The translations under genes were made by a program, and so were the position numbers. A stretch of DNA of 64,000 nt from Frateuria hangzhouensis (lineage in GTDB: Bacteria; Pseudomonadota; Gammaproteobacteria; Xanthomonadales; Rhodanobacteraceae), in the NCBI RefSeq assembly GCF_026410505.1, contig NZ_JAPMIU010000006.1, positions 174,059 through 238,058 on the forward strand, written 5' to 3'. Positions 19,671-30,763 of this stretch are shown here, piece by piece. Each line of letters begins with the position of its first letter. The stretch's first letter is position 1. The notes beneath the pieces are model-generated. The model worked only from the letters and a program-made list of their open reading frames with translations. It was not told the origin of the DNA and made no database searches.

Positions 19671-20246
19671 CTATTTCGTATGCAGCTGCTGCATCGCCTT
19701 GTCGAACTGCCCATCGACCGCCAGCGGCAGCACGTCCAGCGCGCGGGCGATGCCATCGAGGATCGCATCCTCGTCCTGCGCCGAGGGCTTGCCGAGTACC
19801 CAGCCGGTGACCCGGTCCTTGTGGCCCGGATGGCCGATGCCGATACGCAGGCGGTGGAACTTGCCGTGGCCGAGGTGCTGCATGGTGTCGCGCAGGCCGT
19901 TCTGGCCGCCATGGCCGCCATCGAATTTCATTCGCACGGTGCCCGCGGCCAGGTCCAGTTCGTCGTGTGCCAGCAGGCACTCTTCGGGCTGGATCTTGTA
20001 GTAGCGCAGCGCGGAGGCAACCGCGATGCCGCTCTTGTTCATGAAGGTGGACGGCTTGAGCAGCCACACCGGTTCACCGCCGATGCGCACGCGGCAGGCC
20101 TCGCCGTGTAGCTTGCCGTCGAAAGCGAAGCCTTCGCCCTGGCCCGATGCAAGGGCGTCAACAAGCCAGAACCCGGCATTGTGCCGGGTCCGGAGATATT
20201 CGGCGCCGGGATTGCCCAGGCCGACGATGAGTCGCAAACCAGCCAT
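19671..20246 (-). CDS. pth: Peptidyl-tRNA hydrolase
   Basis: Recycles peptidyl-tRNA released by stalled ribosomes. 191 residues. Conserved blocks: LIVGLGNPGAEYLRTRHNAG (catalytic His in RHNAG), LLKPSTFMNKSG, AHDELDLAAG, and GGHGGQNGLRD. Ordered rplY-pth-ychF on one strand, as in many gammaproteobacteria. Confidence 0.97.
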   Translation of the reverse strand: MAGLRLIVGLGNPGAEYLRTRHNAGFWLVDALASGQGEGFAFDGKLHGEACRVRIGGEPVWLLKPSTFMNKSGIAVASALRYYKIQPEECLLAHDELDLAAGTVRMKFDGGHGGQNGLRDTMQHLGHGKFHRLRIGIGHPGHKDRVTGWVLGKPSAQDEDAILDGIARALDVLPLAVDGQFDKAMQQLHTK

Positions 20247-20260
20247 GCCGTGCGCCGATC

Positions 20261-20291
20261 GCCGGGCCTTCCGCGAGGCGGAAGGCCCGGC
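20261..20291 (-). terminator. Strong hairpin between rplY and pth
   Basis: Perfect 14-bp stem, arms GCCGGGCCTTCCGC and GCGGAAGGCCCGGC, 3-base loop, 14 bp before the pth ATG. No T tract follows in the direction of transcription. It may act as an attenuator or stabilise the upstream rplY message; effect not provable from sequence. Confidence 0.5.
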
Positions 20292-20297
20292 AGCGGC

Positions 20298-20945
20298 TTA
20301 CTTCTTCTCGGCGGGCTTGGCTTCGGCTTCCGGCGCGGCCACTTCGGCGGCCGGATCGATTTCTTCCTTGACCGCATTGGCGGTCACCACGGCGATGTCG
20401 TGGTCCGCGCCCAGGTGCAGCGCCGGCAGCTCCACGCCCTCGGGCAGCTTGATCTGCGAGAGGTGGACGATGTCGCCGGGGTTGAGTTCGGCCAGGTCCA
20501 GGTCGATGAACTCCGGCAGCTTGCCCGGCAGGCAGGACACTTCCAGTTCGGTCAGGTTGTGCGAGATCACCACGCCGGAGGTCTTGCCGGCGGGCGACTT
20601 TTCCTGGTTGAGGAAGTGCAGCGGCACGTTCACGCGGATCGCTTCGTTCTCGTTCACGCGCAGGAAATCCATGTGCAGCATCTGCTGCTTGAACGGATGC
20701 TTCTGCCAGTCGCGCACCAGCACCTTCTGCACCTTGCCATCGACGTTCAGGTCGAGGATCGAGGAGAAGAACCACTCGTTCTTGGCGGCGAGCAGGATGG
20801 TGTTGTGCTCGATCTGGATGCTCTGCGGCGGCTGGGTGCCACCGTAGACGACGGCAGGCACCATCGCCGCGTGACGCAGGCGGCGGCTCGCACCTTTCCC
20901 CTCGTCACTGCGGTTCTGCGCCTTGATTTCATGAATCTGGGCCAT
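20298..20945 (-). CDS. rplY: 50S ribosomal protein bL25, long (Ctc/TL5) form
   Basis: 5S rRNA-binding protein. 215 residues, so it carries the C-terminal beta domain absent from the 94-residue E. coli L25. N-terminal domain: MAQIHEIKAQNRSDEGKGAS, LRHAAMVPAVVYGG. An Ala/Glu/Lys-rich tail follows about residue 190. It lies between prs and pth, the classic position of the ctc-type gene. Confidence 0.96.
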   Translation of the reverse strand: MAQIHEIKAQNRSDEGKGASRRLRHAAMVPAVVYGGTQPPQSIQIEHNTILLAAKNEWFFSSILDLNVDGKVQKVLVRDWQKHPFKQQMLHMDFLRVNENEAIRVNVPLHFLNQEKSPAGKTSGVVISHNLTELEVSCLPGKLPEFIDLDLAELNPGDIVHLSQIKLPEGVELPALHLGADHDIAVVTANAVKEEIDPAAEVAAPEAEAKPAEKK

Positions 20946-21030
20946 GTTCGTTTACTACCTTAGGTTGTATTTGTTCGCCTCGCGGCGGACGGGTGACTTC
21001 CCCGCGACCAGGGAAGCCTTGGTGTGGACG

Positions 21031-21987
21031 TCAGTCCACGTACAACGAGCTCACCGACTCGCCAAAGGCGATGCGGCGGATCGTCTCCGCCAGCAGCTCG
21101 GCGACCGAGAGCTGGCGGATCTTGCTGCAGCCCTGCGCCTCGGGGCGCAGCGGCAGCGTGTTGGTGACCACCAGCTGGTCGAGCTGGGAGTTCTCGATGT
21201 TGCCGATCGCCGCGCCCGAGAGCACCGGGTGCACGCAGTAGGCGACCACCTTGCGCGCGCCACGCTCCTTCAGGGCGGCGGCCGCGGCGCACAGCGTGCC
21301 GGCGGTATCGACGATGTCGTCGACCAGCACGCAGGTCTTGCCGTCGACCTCGCCGATGATGTTCATCACGGTGGCGACGTTGGCCTTCGGGCGACGCTTG
21401 TCGATGATCGCCAGGTCCGCGTCGTCCAGCCGCTTGGCGATCGCGCGGGCGCGCACCACGCCGCCGACGTCGGGGCTGACCACGATGATGTCGTCCATCG
21501 CATGGTTGCGCCAGATGTCCGCCAGCAGGATCGGCGAGGCATAGACGTTGTCCACCGGGATGTCGAAGAAGCCCTGGATCTGATCTGCGTGCAGGTCGAC
21601 CGTCAGCACGCGGTCCACGCCGGCGGTGCCGATCAGCGTGGCCACCAGCTTGGCGGTGATCGGCACGCGCGCCGAGCGCGGGCGGCGATCCTGGCGGGCA
21701 TAGCCAAAGTACGGCATCACCGCGGTGACCGTGGCGGCCGAGGCGCGCTTGAGCGCATCGACCAGGGCCAGCATCTCGATCAGGTTTTCCGCGCTCGGTG
21801 CGCCGGTCGGCTGCAGCACGAACACTTCCTGCTTGCGGACGTTCTCCTCGATCTCGATCTGCACTTCGCCGTCGCTGAACTTCCCGACCAGCGCCTTGCC
21901 CAACGGCACGCCAAGGCGTTGCGCCACGTCCTCGGCCAGGGAGCGGTGGGCATTGCCGGTGAAGAGCATCGGGGTGGACGTGTCCAC
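21031..21987 (-). CDS. prs: Ribose-phosphate pyrophosphokinase
   Basis: Makes PRPP from ribose 5-phosphate and ATP for nucleotide, His, Trp and NAD synthesis. 318 residues. Features: [30 protein letters not shown] (ATP loop), [15 protein letters not shown] (metal site) and the PRPP-binding [13 protein letters not shown]. Start GTG 21987 has AGGA upstream; an ATG at 21969 has none. Preceded by tRNA-Gln on the same strand. Confidence 0.96.
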   Translation of the reverse strand: MDTSTPMLFTGNAHRSLAEDVAQRLGVPLGKALVGKFSDGEVQIEIEENVRKQEVFVLQPTGAPSAENLIEMLALVDALKRASAATVTAVMPYFGYARQDRRPRSARVPITAKLVATLIGTAGVDRVLTVDLHADQIQGFFDIPVDNVYASPILLADIWRNHAMDDIIVVSPDVGGVVRARAIAKRLDDADLAIIDKRRPKANVATVMNIIGEVDGKTCVLVDDIVDTAGTLCAAAAALKERGARKVVAYCVHPVLSGAAIGNIENSQLDQLVVTNTLPLRPEAQGCSKIRQLSVAELLAETIRRIAFGESVSSLYVD

Positions 21988-22029
21988 TAGGATTCCTCGA
22001 AGAAGCCAGTGCGAATGGCCGGTTCAATG

Positions 22030-22107
22030 TGGCTGGGGCGGCAGGATTCGAACCTGCGAATGCGGGAATCAAAATCCCGTGCCTTGACCGGACTTGGCGA
22101 CGCCCCA
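22030..22107 (-). tRNA. tRNA-Gln (TTG)
   Basis: 78-nt cloverleaf. Acceptor TGGGGCG / CGCCCCA, discriminator G, encoded CCA. Anticodon arm CGGGATTTTGATTCCCG gives TTG. The D-arm GCCAAGTCCGGTCAAGGC has a loop about three bases longer than that of E. coli tRNA-Gln. Located between ispE and prs. Confidence 0.94.
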
Positions 22108-22155
22108 GTATTTCGTCAGGCAAGCCGCCATCCCGATGGCTTGCCGCTGTTCTTG

Positions 22156-23565
22156 CTAGACCCGCAGCGGTTGCCGGGCGCCGCTATCGCAACCGCGATG
22201 GCGCGCCAGCGCCCGCTGCAGGGGCGAAACCTCCACCCCCGCGGTCAGTTGCGCCGCGAACGCCGGAGGGCAATCCCGCACCACTTTCCGCGCCTGCGCG
22301 AGTGATGCGGTTTCCAGGAACACGCACCCGCCGCTGCCGGAAAGCTGGGCGCGGCCGAAGCGCGAGAGCCAGTCCAGCGCGCCGGCCACCCGCGGGTGTC
22401 GCGCACGCACGACCGGCTCGAACGCGTTCTCGACCGTTTCGCCGGAAGCAAAGGACGAAATTGTGGCTGGCGGAGCATTTCGTGTCAATTCAGGCGCTTG
22501 AAACAGCGCCGCGGTGGGCACGTGTTCGCCCGGATCGAGCACCGCGTACCACCGCCGCGGCAGCGCCACCGGCGTCAGCCGCTCGCCCACGCCCTCGGCC
22601 CAGGCCGAGCGCCCGCGCACGAACACCGGCACGTCGGCACCCAGCCGCTGCCCCAGCGCGGCCAGCGCATCTTCGTCCAGGCCGCAGCTCCACAGGTGAT
22701 TCAGCGCCACCAGCGTCGTGGCGGCGTCCGAGCTGCCACCGCCGAGGCCGCCGCCCATCGGGATGCGCTTGTCCACCGCGATGTCGGCACCGAGGGCCAC
22801 CCCGGCCTGCGCCTGCAGCAGGCGCGCCGCGCGCACCACCAGGTCGGCTTCGGCAGCCACGCCCGGCAGCTCGCCGATGCGCACGATGGCGCCGTCGTCG
22901 CGTACGCGAAGGCGCAACTCGTCACCCCAGTCGAGCAGGCGGAACACGGTCTGCAGGTCGTGGTAGCCATCGGCGCGGCGACCGACGATGCGCAGGAAGA
23001 GATTCAGCTTGGCCGGCGCGGGCCAGCGGCTCCAGTCGCGCGGCGCGCACGACAGGGGGCGCCGCATATACACCCGCAGGTGCATGGGGAAGCCGCGGTC
23101 GCGGTCATGCCGGCGATGCTCGGCCAGGGCGGGAGTGTCGTCCCGCGGGTCCAGCGCGACGAAGCCGCGGCGCGCATAGAACGGTGCGTTCCAGGCCACG
23201 TCCGAGAGCGTACCCAGCACGATCGATCGATAGCCGGACTCGGCCGCCCAGGCGCAGGCGTGCTCCAGCAGGCGCGCGCCGATGCCGCGGCGGCCGTGGC
23301 TGGGCAACACGTCGATCTCGGCGATCGTCGCCTCCGCGCCCTCGATCGCGACGGCGACAAAGCCCACCACCTGGTTGGCGTCGTCGAGCGCCACCCAGAG
23401 CCGGCCGGCATCGATCGCGGTGGCCAATTCCTCGCGGTCGCTGGGTGTGCTGGCCTCATAGGCCCGCCAGGCCTCGTGCCCGCGGAACAGCTCCAGCGCC
23501 GCGCACTCGATCTCGCGTAACCGCTCTACGTGGTCGGCGTGCGCGGGAACGATGGAACAGGCCAT
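22156..23565 (-). CDS. ispE: Fusion: GNAT acetyltransferase + IspE (CDP-ME kinase)
   Basis: A single 469-codon frame. Residues 1-172 form a GNAT N-acetyltransferase domain with the acetyl-CoA loop [13 protein letters not shown] (91-103) and typical end VYMRRPL. Residues ~176-469 are a complete 4-diphosphocytidyl-2-C-methylerythritol kinase of the MEP isoprenoid pathway: PAPAKLNLF (Lys186), [12 protein letters not shown] (271-282) and [10 protein letters not shown] (Asp311). No stop and no start codon lie between Ser172 and Trp178, so a stand-alone IspE would have to start inside the GNAT domain (ATG 23067, no ribosome-binding site). Order lolB-ispE-prs is standard; the GNAT part is not. Confidence 0.9.
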   Translation of the reverse strand: MACSIVPAHADHVERLREIECAALELFRGHEAWRAYEASTPSDREELATAIDAGRLWVALDDANQVVGFVAVAIEGAEATIAEIDVLPSHGRRGIGARLLEHACAWAAESGYRSIVLGTLSDVAWNAPFYARRGFVALDPRDDTPALAEHRRHDRDRGFPMHLRVYMRRPLSCAPRDWSRWPAPAKLNLFLRIVGRRADGYHDLQTVFRLLDWGDELRLRVRDDGAIVRIGELPGVAAEADLVVRAARLLQAQAGVALGADIAVDKRIPMGGGLGGGSSDAATTLVALNHLWSCGLDEDALAALGQRLGADVPVFVRGRSAWAEGVGERLTPVALPRRWYAVLDPGEHVPTAALFQAPELTRNAPPATISSFASGETVENAFEPVVRARHPRVAGALDWLSRFGRAQLSGSGGCVFLETASLAQARKVVRDCPPAFAAQLTAGVEVSPLQRALARHRGCDSGARQPLRV

Positions 23566-23618
23566 GGCGGTCGTCGGGTGGCTCGCGGCGCCGGGGACCG
23601 GCTGCGTGGCCGCGCAGT

Positions 23619-24218
23619 CTAGCGGATGCTCCAGCTGTCGATCGACAGTTTGACCTTGTATGGCGGCCGGCTGGCGAAGACCTTCTGCGGCAGCGGCGGC
23701 TGGTGTTCGAGATCCCAGGCGCGGTAGTCGACCGCCCAGCCGTCCTGCATCAGCAACGAGGGCAGATCGCGCTCGCCGAAGCGCAGCTCGGCAGGGGCGC
23801 CGGCCGCGCGCAGGCCCCAGACCCAGGCGCGCAGGTCCACCAGCGGCACTTCCCAGCCCAGCGCCTTGCGCATCAGCGTCTCGGCGTCAGGACCACGCAG
23901 CGGGCCGCCTTCGACGCCCTCGAGCACGGCGCCGTCCGGGCCGCCGCTGAGCCGGAAGCTCTTGCCGGTGATCGGCGCGCGCAGCTCGAAATCGTAGCGT
24001 TCGCCGTCCTGTATCCAGCGCAGGCTGCCGCTGCCGCCATCGTGGCCGTCGGAAACGGCCAGGTGGCCTTCCAGCGTCCACTGGTCGATGCCCGCCAGTT
24101 GCTGTTCGCGTGCGTCCTGGGCGGCGAGTGCGGCGGCGTCGGCCGGTTTGCGCACCGGGGCCTGCGCGCAGGCGGCCAGCAGCAGGCCTGCTGCTGCGCC
24201 CAGCAGCAGGCGCCTCAT
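23619..24218 (-). CDS. lolB: Outer-membrane lipoprotein receptor LolB
   Basis: Inserts lipoproteins delivered by LolA into the outer membrane. 199 residues with lipobox LLAAC (Cys17). The mature domain has the LolB pattern: [31 protein letters not shown], then LRAWVWGL and [11 protein letters not shown]. Its ATG overlaps the stop of the upstream TPR gene (ATGA). Order TPR-lolB-ispE-prs, divergent from hemA, matches the gammaproteobacterial arrangement. Confidence 0.93.
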   Translation of the reverse strand: MRRLLLGAAAGLLLAACAQAPVRKPADAAALAAQDAREQQLAGIDQWTLEGHLAVSDGHDGGSGSLRWIQDGERYDFELRAPITGKSFRLSGGPDGAVLEGVEGGPLRGPDAETLMRKALGWEVPLVDLRAWVWGLRAAGAPAELRFGERDLPSLLMQDGWAVDYRAWDLEHQPPLPQKVFASRPPYKVKLSIDSWSIR

Positions 24219-25963
24219 GGTTCGAGCCGCTTGAGCGTGTCGCGCAGGTTGGCGTTGCGCGGGTCGAGCTTGCGTACCTGCTCGAACACGTGCTGGGCGT
24301 CGCTACGCTTGCCAAGCTTCCACAGCACTTCGCCCAGGTGCACGCCAACGTCGGCGTCTTTTGCCGCGCTCCAGGCCTGGCGCAGCGTGCGCGCCGCCTC
24401 GTCCAGGTGGCCCAGCCGGTATTGCAGCCAGCCCCAGGAATCGGCGATGGCCGGGTCGTGCGGCTTGGCCGTGCGCGCCACCTCGATCAGCTTTTTCGCC
24501 TCTGGCAGGTCGCGGCCGGCATCGGCCAGCGTGTAGCCCAGCGCGTTGCTGGCGTCGACGTCGTTCGGCTTGAGCCTGAGCAGATGACGGAAATCGCTCA
24601 CGGCCTGGTCGATCTGCCCCGCCTCCGCATAGGCTAGGCCGCGACCGTAAAGCAGCCCCGGCTCGTCCGGCAGCACCTGCAGGGCATGGTCGTAGGCCTT
24701 GGCGGCCTGCGCGTAGTCACCTTCGCGCATGTACAGCTCGGCATCGGCCTGCCAGGCGCGGCGCAGTTCCTCGGGCTGGTCGAGGTAGGCCGTTTCCAGA
24801 TGCTCGAGCAGCGCGTGGGCGTCGGCCACTTTGCCCTGCGTATGCAGGATCACCGCGCTGCGCAGATCGGCGTCGAAGGCATGCGGGTCGTCGTCGCCGA
24901 CCTGGTCGTACCAATCCAGCGCCTCGCCGTCGTGGTCCTGCATCTCGGCCAGTTGGCCGAGTAGGAACGCGCTGCTTTCGCGCACGTCGGCCGGCGCCTG
25001 CCTGAGCTGGCGGTACAGCCGGGCGAGCGTCTTCCTGTCATGCGCCTGCGCGGCGAGGCCGGCGCGCAGGGCAAAGGTCTCGGCGCTCTGCGGGCCCTTG
25101 TCCAGCAACCTGGCGGCAGCCTCGTAGTCGCCGCCCTGGCTGAGCAGGCTGGCGTAGGTCAGGCGCAGATGCACGTTGTCCGGCGAGCGGGCAAGCGCCT
25201 GCTTGAGCAGGCTGGCGGCCCCCTGCTTGTCGCCGGCCTTGAACTTCAATTGCGCCGCCCAGGCATAGGTTTCGGTGTCGTGAAACCGTGCCACCGCCGC
25301 GTCCGCCACCTGCTGGGCGTACCGGGGTCGGCCGAGCTTCTCGCCCAGTTCGCTCATGGCCAGCCACGCCTGCGGCTCGGCCGGCAGTCGCTCGGGCGTG
25401 GCCAGGGTTTCGAGCAGCTGGCCGGCCTGGGCCGGATCGCGCGCACCGATCAGCGCACGGCCGAAGCGGCGCCAGGCATGCGGGTCGCCGCTGTGGACCA
25501 GCCGCTGCAGCTGCGCGCGTGCACCTTCGGTGTCGCCGGTCGCCAGCGCCAGCTCGGCGCGGGCCTGGGCCAGGTCTGCGACGCTGGCCCCCAGCGTGTC
25601 CCAGCGCGCGACCGCCCGCCGCGCGGCCGCCTCGTCATGCACCGCCAGGGCCAGTTCCGCCGCGCGCTGGGCGACCGCGGGGTCGTCCGACAACGCCATC
25701 GCGTGGCCGTAGCGGGCCGAGGCGCCCTTGAGGTCGTTGCGGGTCAGCGCCATTTCGCCAGCGAGCAACTGCGCCAGCAGGTCGTGTTCGGCGTCCGGGG
25801 TGACCACCGTCAGCCGGTCCAGCGGCTGCTGGGGCGCCGGTACGGTCGCCTGGCCGCCGGGCAGGCTGGCGCACGCGGCCAGGCCCACCGCGCAGCCGGC
25901 TGCGCCCGCAAAATGCCGCAGTTGCTTGAACTTGCCCTTCACGCTCAGCACACTAGTCCTCAT
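24215..25963 (-). CDS. TPR lipoprotein
   Basis: 582 residues. The N-terminal segment with lipobox GLAAC (Cys31) predicts a lipoprotein. The rest is a long array of tetratricopeptide repeats; clear units include GDKQGAASLLKQALARSPDN, GDYAQAAKAYDHALQVLPDE and GQIDQAVSDFRHLLRLKPND. Gene context (next to lolB, divergent from hemA) matches the PA4667-type TPR protein of pseudomonads. Probably an envelope scaffold; partner unknown. Confidence 0.85.
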   Translation of the reverse strand: MRTSVLSVKGKFKQLRHFAGAAGCAVGLAACASLPGGQATVPAPQQPLDRLTVVTPDAEHDLLAQLLAGEMALTRNDLKGASARYGHAMALSDDPAVAQRAAELALAVHDEAAARRAVARWDTLGASVADLAQARAELALATGDTEGARAQLQRLVHSGDPHAWRRFGRALIGARDPAQAGQLLETLATPERLPAEPQAWLAMSELGEKLGRPRYAQQVADAAVARFHDTETYAWAAQLKFKAGDKQGAASLLKQALARSPDNVHLRLTYASLLSQGGDYEAAARLLDKGPQSAETFALRAGLAAQAHDRKTLARLYRQLRQAPADVRESSAFLLGQLAEMQDHDGEALDWYDQVGDDDPHAFDADLRSAVILHTQGKVADAHALLEHLETAYLDQPEELRRAWQADAELYMREGDYAQAAKAYDHALQVLPDEPGLLYGRGLAYAEAGQIDQAVSDFRHLLRLKPNDVDASNALGYTLADAGRDLPEAKKLIEVARTAKPHDPAIADSWGWLQYRLGHLDEAARTLRQAWSAAKDADVGVHLGEVLWKLGKRSDAQHVFEQVRKLDPRNANLRDTLKRLEP

Positions 25964-26057
25964 CCATTGGTCCGTTCCGGCCGTACCTCTCGCCCGGTAC
26001 CCGAAAGCTTAGCCTACGCCGCCGCGGATACCCCGTCGTCAACTCGCATTCCACGCC

Positions 26058-27329
26058 ATGCCGCTGATCGCCCTCGGGCTCAATCACCTCACCGCGCCGG
26101 TCAGCCTGCGCGAACAGGTGGCGTTCGATGCGGACGCCGCCGACGAGGCCCTGCGCGAGCTGAAGGGCGAGCCGGGCGTGGAAGAGGCGCTGATCCTCTC
26201 CACCTGCAACCGCACCGAGTTGTACGTCGGCGTGGCCGAAGGCGCCGAACAGGCGCCGCAGGCATGGCTCAACCGGCACCATCGCTTGACCCCGGGCAAG
26301 CTGGACGAGTTCCTCTACCGCCACGACGAGGATGCCGCGGTGCGCCACATGTTCCGCGTGGCCACCGGGCTGGATTCGATGGTGCTGGGCGAGCCGCAGA
26401 TCCTGGGCCAGGTCAAGGACGCCTACCAGCTCGCGCGCGAGGCGCAGGCGCTCGGCGCGCCGCTGGACCGCCTGTTGCAGCACACCTTCGCCGTGGCCAA
26501 GCGCGTGCGCACCGATACCCGCATCGGCGCGCATACCGTGTCGGTGGCGTTCACCGCGGTGCGCCTGGCCGAACAGGTGTTCACCGACCTCAAGCAGGCC
26601 TGCGTACTGCTGATCGGCGCCGGCGACACCATCGAGCTGGCGGCGCGCCACCTGGTCGATAAGCACGTCAGCCGCCTGATCGTGGCCAACCGCACGCTGG
26701 AGAATGCGCAGGAGCTGGCCAGCCGTTACGGCGGCTATGCGATCGCGCTGGCCGACCTGCCGCAGCACCTGGCCGAAGCCGACATCGTCATTTCCTCCAC
26801 CGCCGCGCGAGTGCCGGTGGTGACCCGCGCGATGGTCGAACAGGCCGTCGCCGCGCGGAAGCGCAAGCCGGTGTTCATGGTCGACATCGCCGTGCCGCGC
26901 GACATCGACCCGGACGTGGCCGCGCTGGAGGACGTCTATTTGTATGGCATCGACGACCTGCAACAGGTAATCGACAGCAACCGCCGTTCGCGCGAGGCCG
27001 CGGCGCGCGAGGCCGAAACCATCATCGACCTGCAGGTGGACCGCTACATGGCCTGGCGCCGCGCGCTCACCCTGCGCAACCCGGCGATCGACCTGCGCCA
27101 GCATGCCGAGCGCTATCGCGACGAGGTGCTGCTCAAGGCGCAAGCCATGCTGGCCCGGGGCAAGTCGCCCGACGAGGCACTGGCCTTCCTCGCCAACACG
27201 CTCACCAACAAGCTTCTGCACCATCCCAGCGCGCGCCTGCGCGAGGCGGCGCTGAACGGCGACCTGGACCTGCTGCATGCGGCCGGACGGTTGTACGGGG
27301 CGGACGAGGAGCCGACCGACAACCCGTAG
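26058..27329 (+). CDS. hemA: Glutamyl-tRNA reductase
   Basis: NADPH-dependent reduction of glutamyl-tRNA to glutamate semialdehyde, the first step of C5-pathway tetrapyrrole synthesis. 423 residues. Catalytic Cys50 in ILSTCNRTELYV; GLDSMVLGEPQILGQVKDAY; NADPH domain VLLIGAGDTIELAARHL; C-terminal dimerisation helices. In the nucleotide loop GAGDT the usual Glu/Lys-type residues vary slightly. Divergent from the TPR-lolB operon and 87 bp before prfA. Confidence 0.97.
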   Translation: MPLIALGLNHLTAPVSLREQVAFDADAADEALRELKGEPGVEEALILSTCNRTELYVGVAEGAEQAPQAWLNRHHRLTPGKLDEFLYRHDEDAAVRHMFRVATGLDSMVLGEPQILGQVKDAYQLAREAQALGAPLDRLLQHTFAVAKRVRTDTRIGAHTVSVAFTAVRLAEQVFTDLKQACVLLIGAGDTIELAARHLVDKHVSRLIVANRTLENAQELASRYGGYAIALADLPQHLAEADIVISSTAARVPVVTRAMVEQAVAARKRKPVFMVDIAVPRDIDPDVAALEDVYLYGIDDLQQVIDSNRRSREAAAREAETIIDLQVDRYMAWRRALTLRNPAIDLRQHAERYRDEVLLKAQAMLARGKSPDEALAFLANTLTNKLLHHPSARLREAALNGDLDLLHAAGRLYGADEEPTDNP

Positions 27330-27367
27330 CAGCGCGCGGCGTGCACGACCGGCGATAATCGCCTTCT

Positions 27368-27394
27368 CGGTCGCGCACGTCGGTGCGCTCCTAC
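27368..27394. repeat. Single family B palindrome
   Basis: CGGTCGCGCACGTCGG continued by TGCGCTCCTAC is a single copy of the family seen as doublets at 5847 and 36667, in the hemA-prfA spacer. It follows a GATAAT (27354-27359) that could be a -10 box for prfA but lacks a matching -35. Confidence 0.55.
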
Positions 27395-27416
27395 TCCCCA
27401 GGAACACGCATCCGGC

Positions 27417-28489
<1,073 letters not shown>

Positions 28490-28493
<4 letters not shown>

Positions 28494-30595
28494 GCGTCGA
28501 CGCGCGCGCCGAACTGGAGGCCCTGCTGCAACGGCTGGCGCACCAGTTGCGCCAGGGCGACAGCCACGGAGCGGAAGGCCTGGCCGCGCGTTCGCGCCGG
28601 GACTTTCCGCTATCGGCCGAACTGGCGAGGCTGCACGGCATCGCGTTGCTGCAGCTGGGACGCCGCCGGGACGCGCTGACCGCTCTGCACCGCGCCGCGG
28701 AACTGGCCCCCGACAGCATCGAGGTGCAGTGCAACCTGGCCAACCTGGCGCTGGAAGACGGCCGTCCCGAACTCGCCATCGAGCGCCTGCAGGCCGTGCT
28801 CGGGCGCGCGCCCGGTCATCCGCTCGTGCTGCAGGCGCTGGGCGTGGCGCTGATGGTCGCCGGTCGCCACGCCCAGGCCCGCGACACCGTTATCCAGGCC
28901 TTGCGCGCGGCACCACGGCACCCCGGCCTGCACCTGAACCTGGCGGAGGCGGAGCTGGAACTGGGCGACACCACGCGGGCGCTGACACACGTGCAGCAGG
29001 CCCTCGAGCTGGCGCCGCGCCTGGATGCCGCCCACGCCCTGCTGGGCCACGTGCTGCACGCGCAGGGCCGCGCCGCCGACGCCGCACGTGCCTGGCTGGA
29101 TGCCGAACGGCTGGCGCCGGGCGAGCCGCGCCATGCCTTCCAGGCGGCCCGCATGCTGGAGGAAAGCGGCGAGCTGGCCGAAGCGGCGGCGGGCTACGCA
29201 CGCGCGCTGCAGCACGCGCCGCATGCCGGCTCCGCGCTCAGCCGGCTGGCTCACACACGCCGCCGGCTGGCCGACTGGCGCGAGCAGGAAGCGCTCACCT
29301 CCCGCTTGCACGAAGCGGTGGAAGCCGGCCAGCACGGCATCGTGCCGTTCGCCCTGCTGCCCGAACCTTTCGACCGCGCGTTGCAACGCAAGGCGGCCGA
29401 GACCTTCACCCGTCCCATCGAACAACACATGGCGCCGGTGCGGGAAAAGCTGGCGTTCGCCCCGCAGCGGCCGGCGCCCGATGCGCCCATCCGGGTGGGG
29501 CTGGTGGGCGACGGCTTCGGCGAGCATCCGATCGGCCGCGCGGTGGCCGGCATGCTCACCGCGCTCGCCGAGCTGGACGGGCTGGAGCTGCACCTGTTCG
29601 CCACCACCCCCGACGATGGCGGCCCGATCCGCCGGCGCCTGGCTGCCGCGGCGCCGTTGCATGCCATCGACGCGTTGCCGACCACCCTCGCCGCCGAACG
29701 CATCCATGCGCTCGGCATCGAGGTGCTGTTCGACCTCACCGGTTACGGCGAACGCACCAACGCCGACCTGCTCGCGCTGCGCCCCGCGCCGCTGCAGGTC
29801 AACTGGCTGGCCTTTCCGGGCACCGCCGGCGCACCGTGGATCGACTACATCCTGGCCGACACCGTGGTACTGCCGCCGGCGCATCGCGCCGACTACAGCG
29901 AGAAGGTATTGCGCCTGCCGCGCTGCTTCATGCCGGTCGATACGGACCGCATGACGGCACCGCCACCCGGGCGCGAGGCCTGCGGCCTGCCCGCCACGGG
30001 AACCGTGTTCGCCTGCTTCAACGACGTCGGCCACATCGGCCCGCAGGCGTTCGCTCGATTCATGCTGATCCTGCGCGAGGTGCCTGGCAGCGTGCTGTGG
30101 CTGCACGCCGGACCGGACGGCGCCGACGAACGCCTGCGCTCCGTCGCCCTGGGACAGGATGTGTCGCCGGACCGGCTGGTCTTCCTGCCGCCGCTGCCGC
30201 GCGCCGACGAACTGGCGTGCTACGCGCTGGCCGACCTGGTGCTGGACACCCTGCCCTGCGGGGCCGGCACCACCGCCGCCGACACGCTATGGGCCGGTTG
30301 CCCGCTACTGACCTGCGCCGGTGACACGTTTGCCGGCCGCGTCGCCGCCAGCCTGCTCCACCACGCCCATCTGCCCGAACTCGTTCCCGAAGACACCGAT
30401 GCCTTCGTGGCCAGGGCCGTGCAACTGGGTCGCGACCCGGCCGCGCTGGACACCATCCGCGCACAGCTGGCCCACCTGCGCACGCAGTCGCCCGTGTTCG
30501 ACATGGCCGGCTTCGCCGCCGATTTCCACCGTGCGGCGCAGACCATCGGCACCCGCCACCGCATCGGCCGCCCGCCGATCGACCTGGATTTCTAA
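28490..30595 (+). CDS. TPR-containing O-GlcNAc transferase-like glycosyltransferase (GT41)
   Basis: 701 residues. The N-terminal ~260 residues are TPRs (e.g. [20 protein letters not shown]). The C-terminal half carries GT41 blocks: [20 protein letters not shown] and [51 protein letters not shown], and the UDP-sugar region [20 protein letters not shown]. Cytoplasmic; target proteins unknown. ATGA-coupled to prfA, so it is probably translated with the release factor. Relatives in proteobacteria include SPINDLY-like and HMW1C-like proteins; donor sugar not readable. Confidence 0.88.
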
Positions 30596-30616
30596 GGCCC
30601 GCGACAGCGCGAAAAC

Positions 30617-30684
30617 CGTAGGGTGGGCTTCAGCCCACCGTTCCTCCGATGCACCGGGCGATGTGGGCTGAAGCCCACCCTACG
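30617..30684. repeat. Palindromic doublet, family A
   Basis: GTAGGGTGGGCTTCAGCCCA and its reverse complement in head-to-head order, with spacer TTCCTCCGATGCACCGGGC. The spacer is nearly the same as in the copy at 33461, showing that the whole doublet, not just the palindrome, is the mobile unit. Confidence 0.85.
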
Positions 30685-30763
30685 AAGGGCTCCTCGCGCC
30701 ATTGAATCCGAACCGCGCCGCCCGCCGTTCTGTAGGGAAAGCACTCCCTGAAGGACGACGCAC

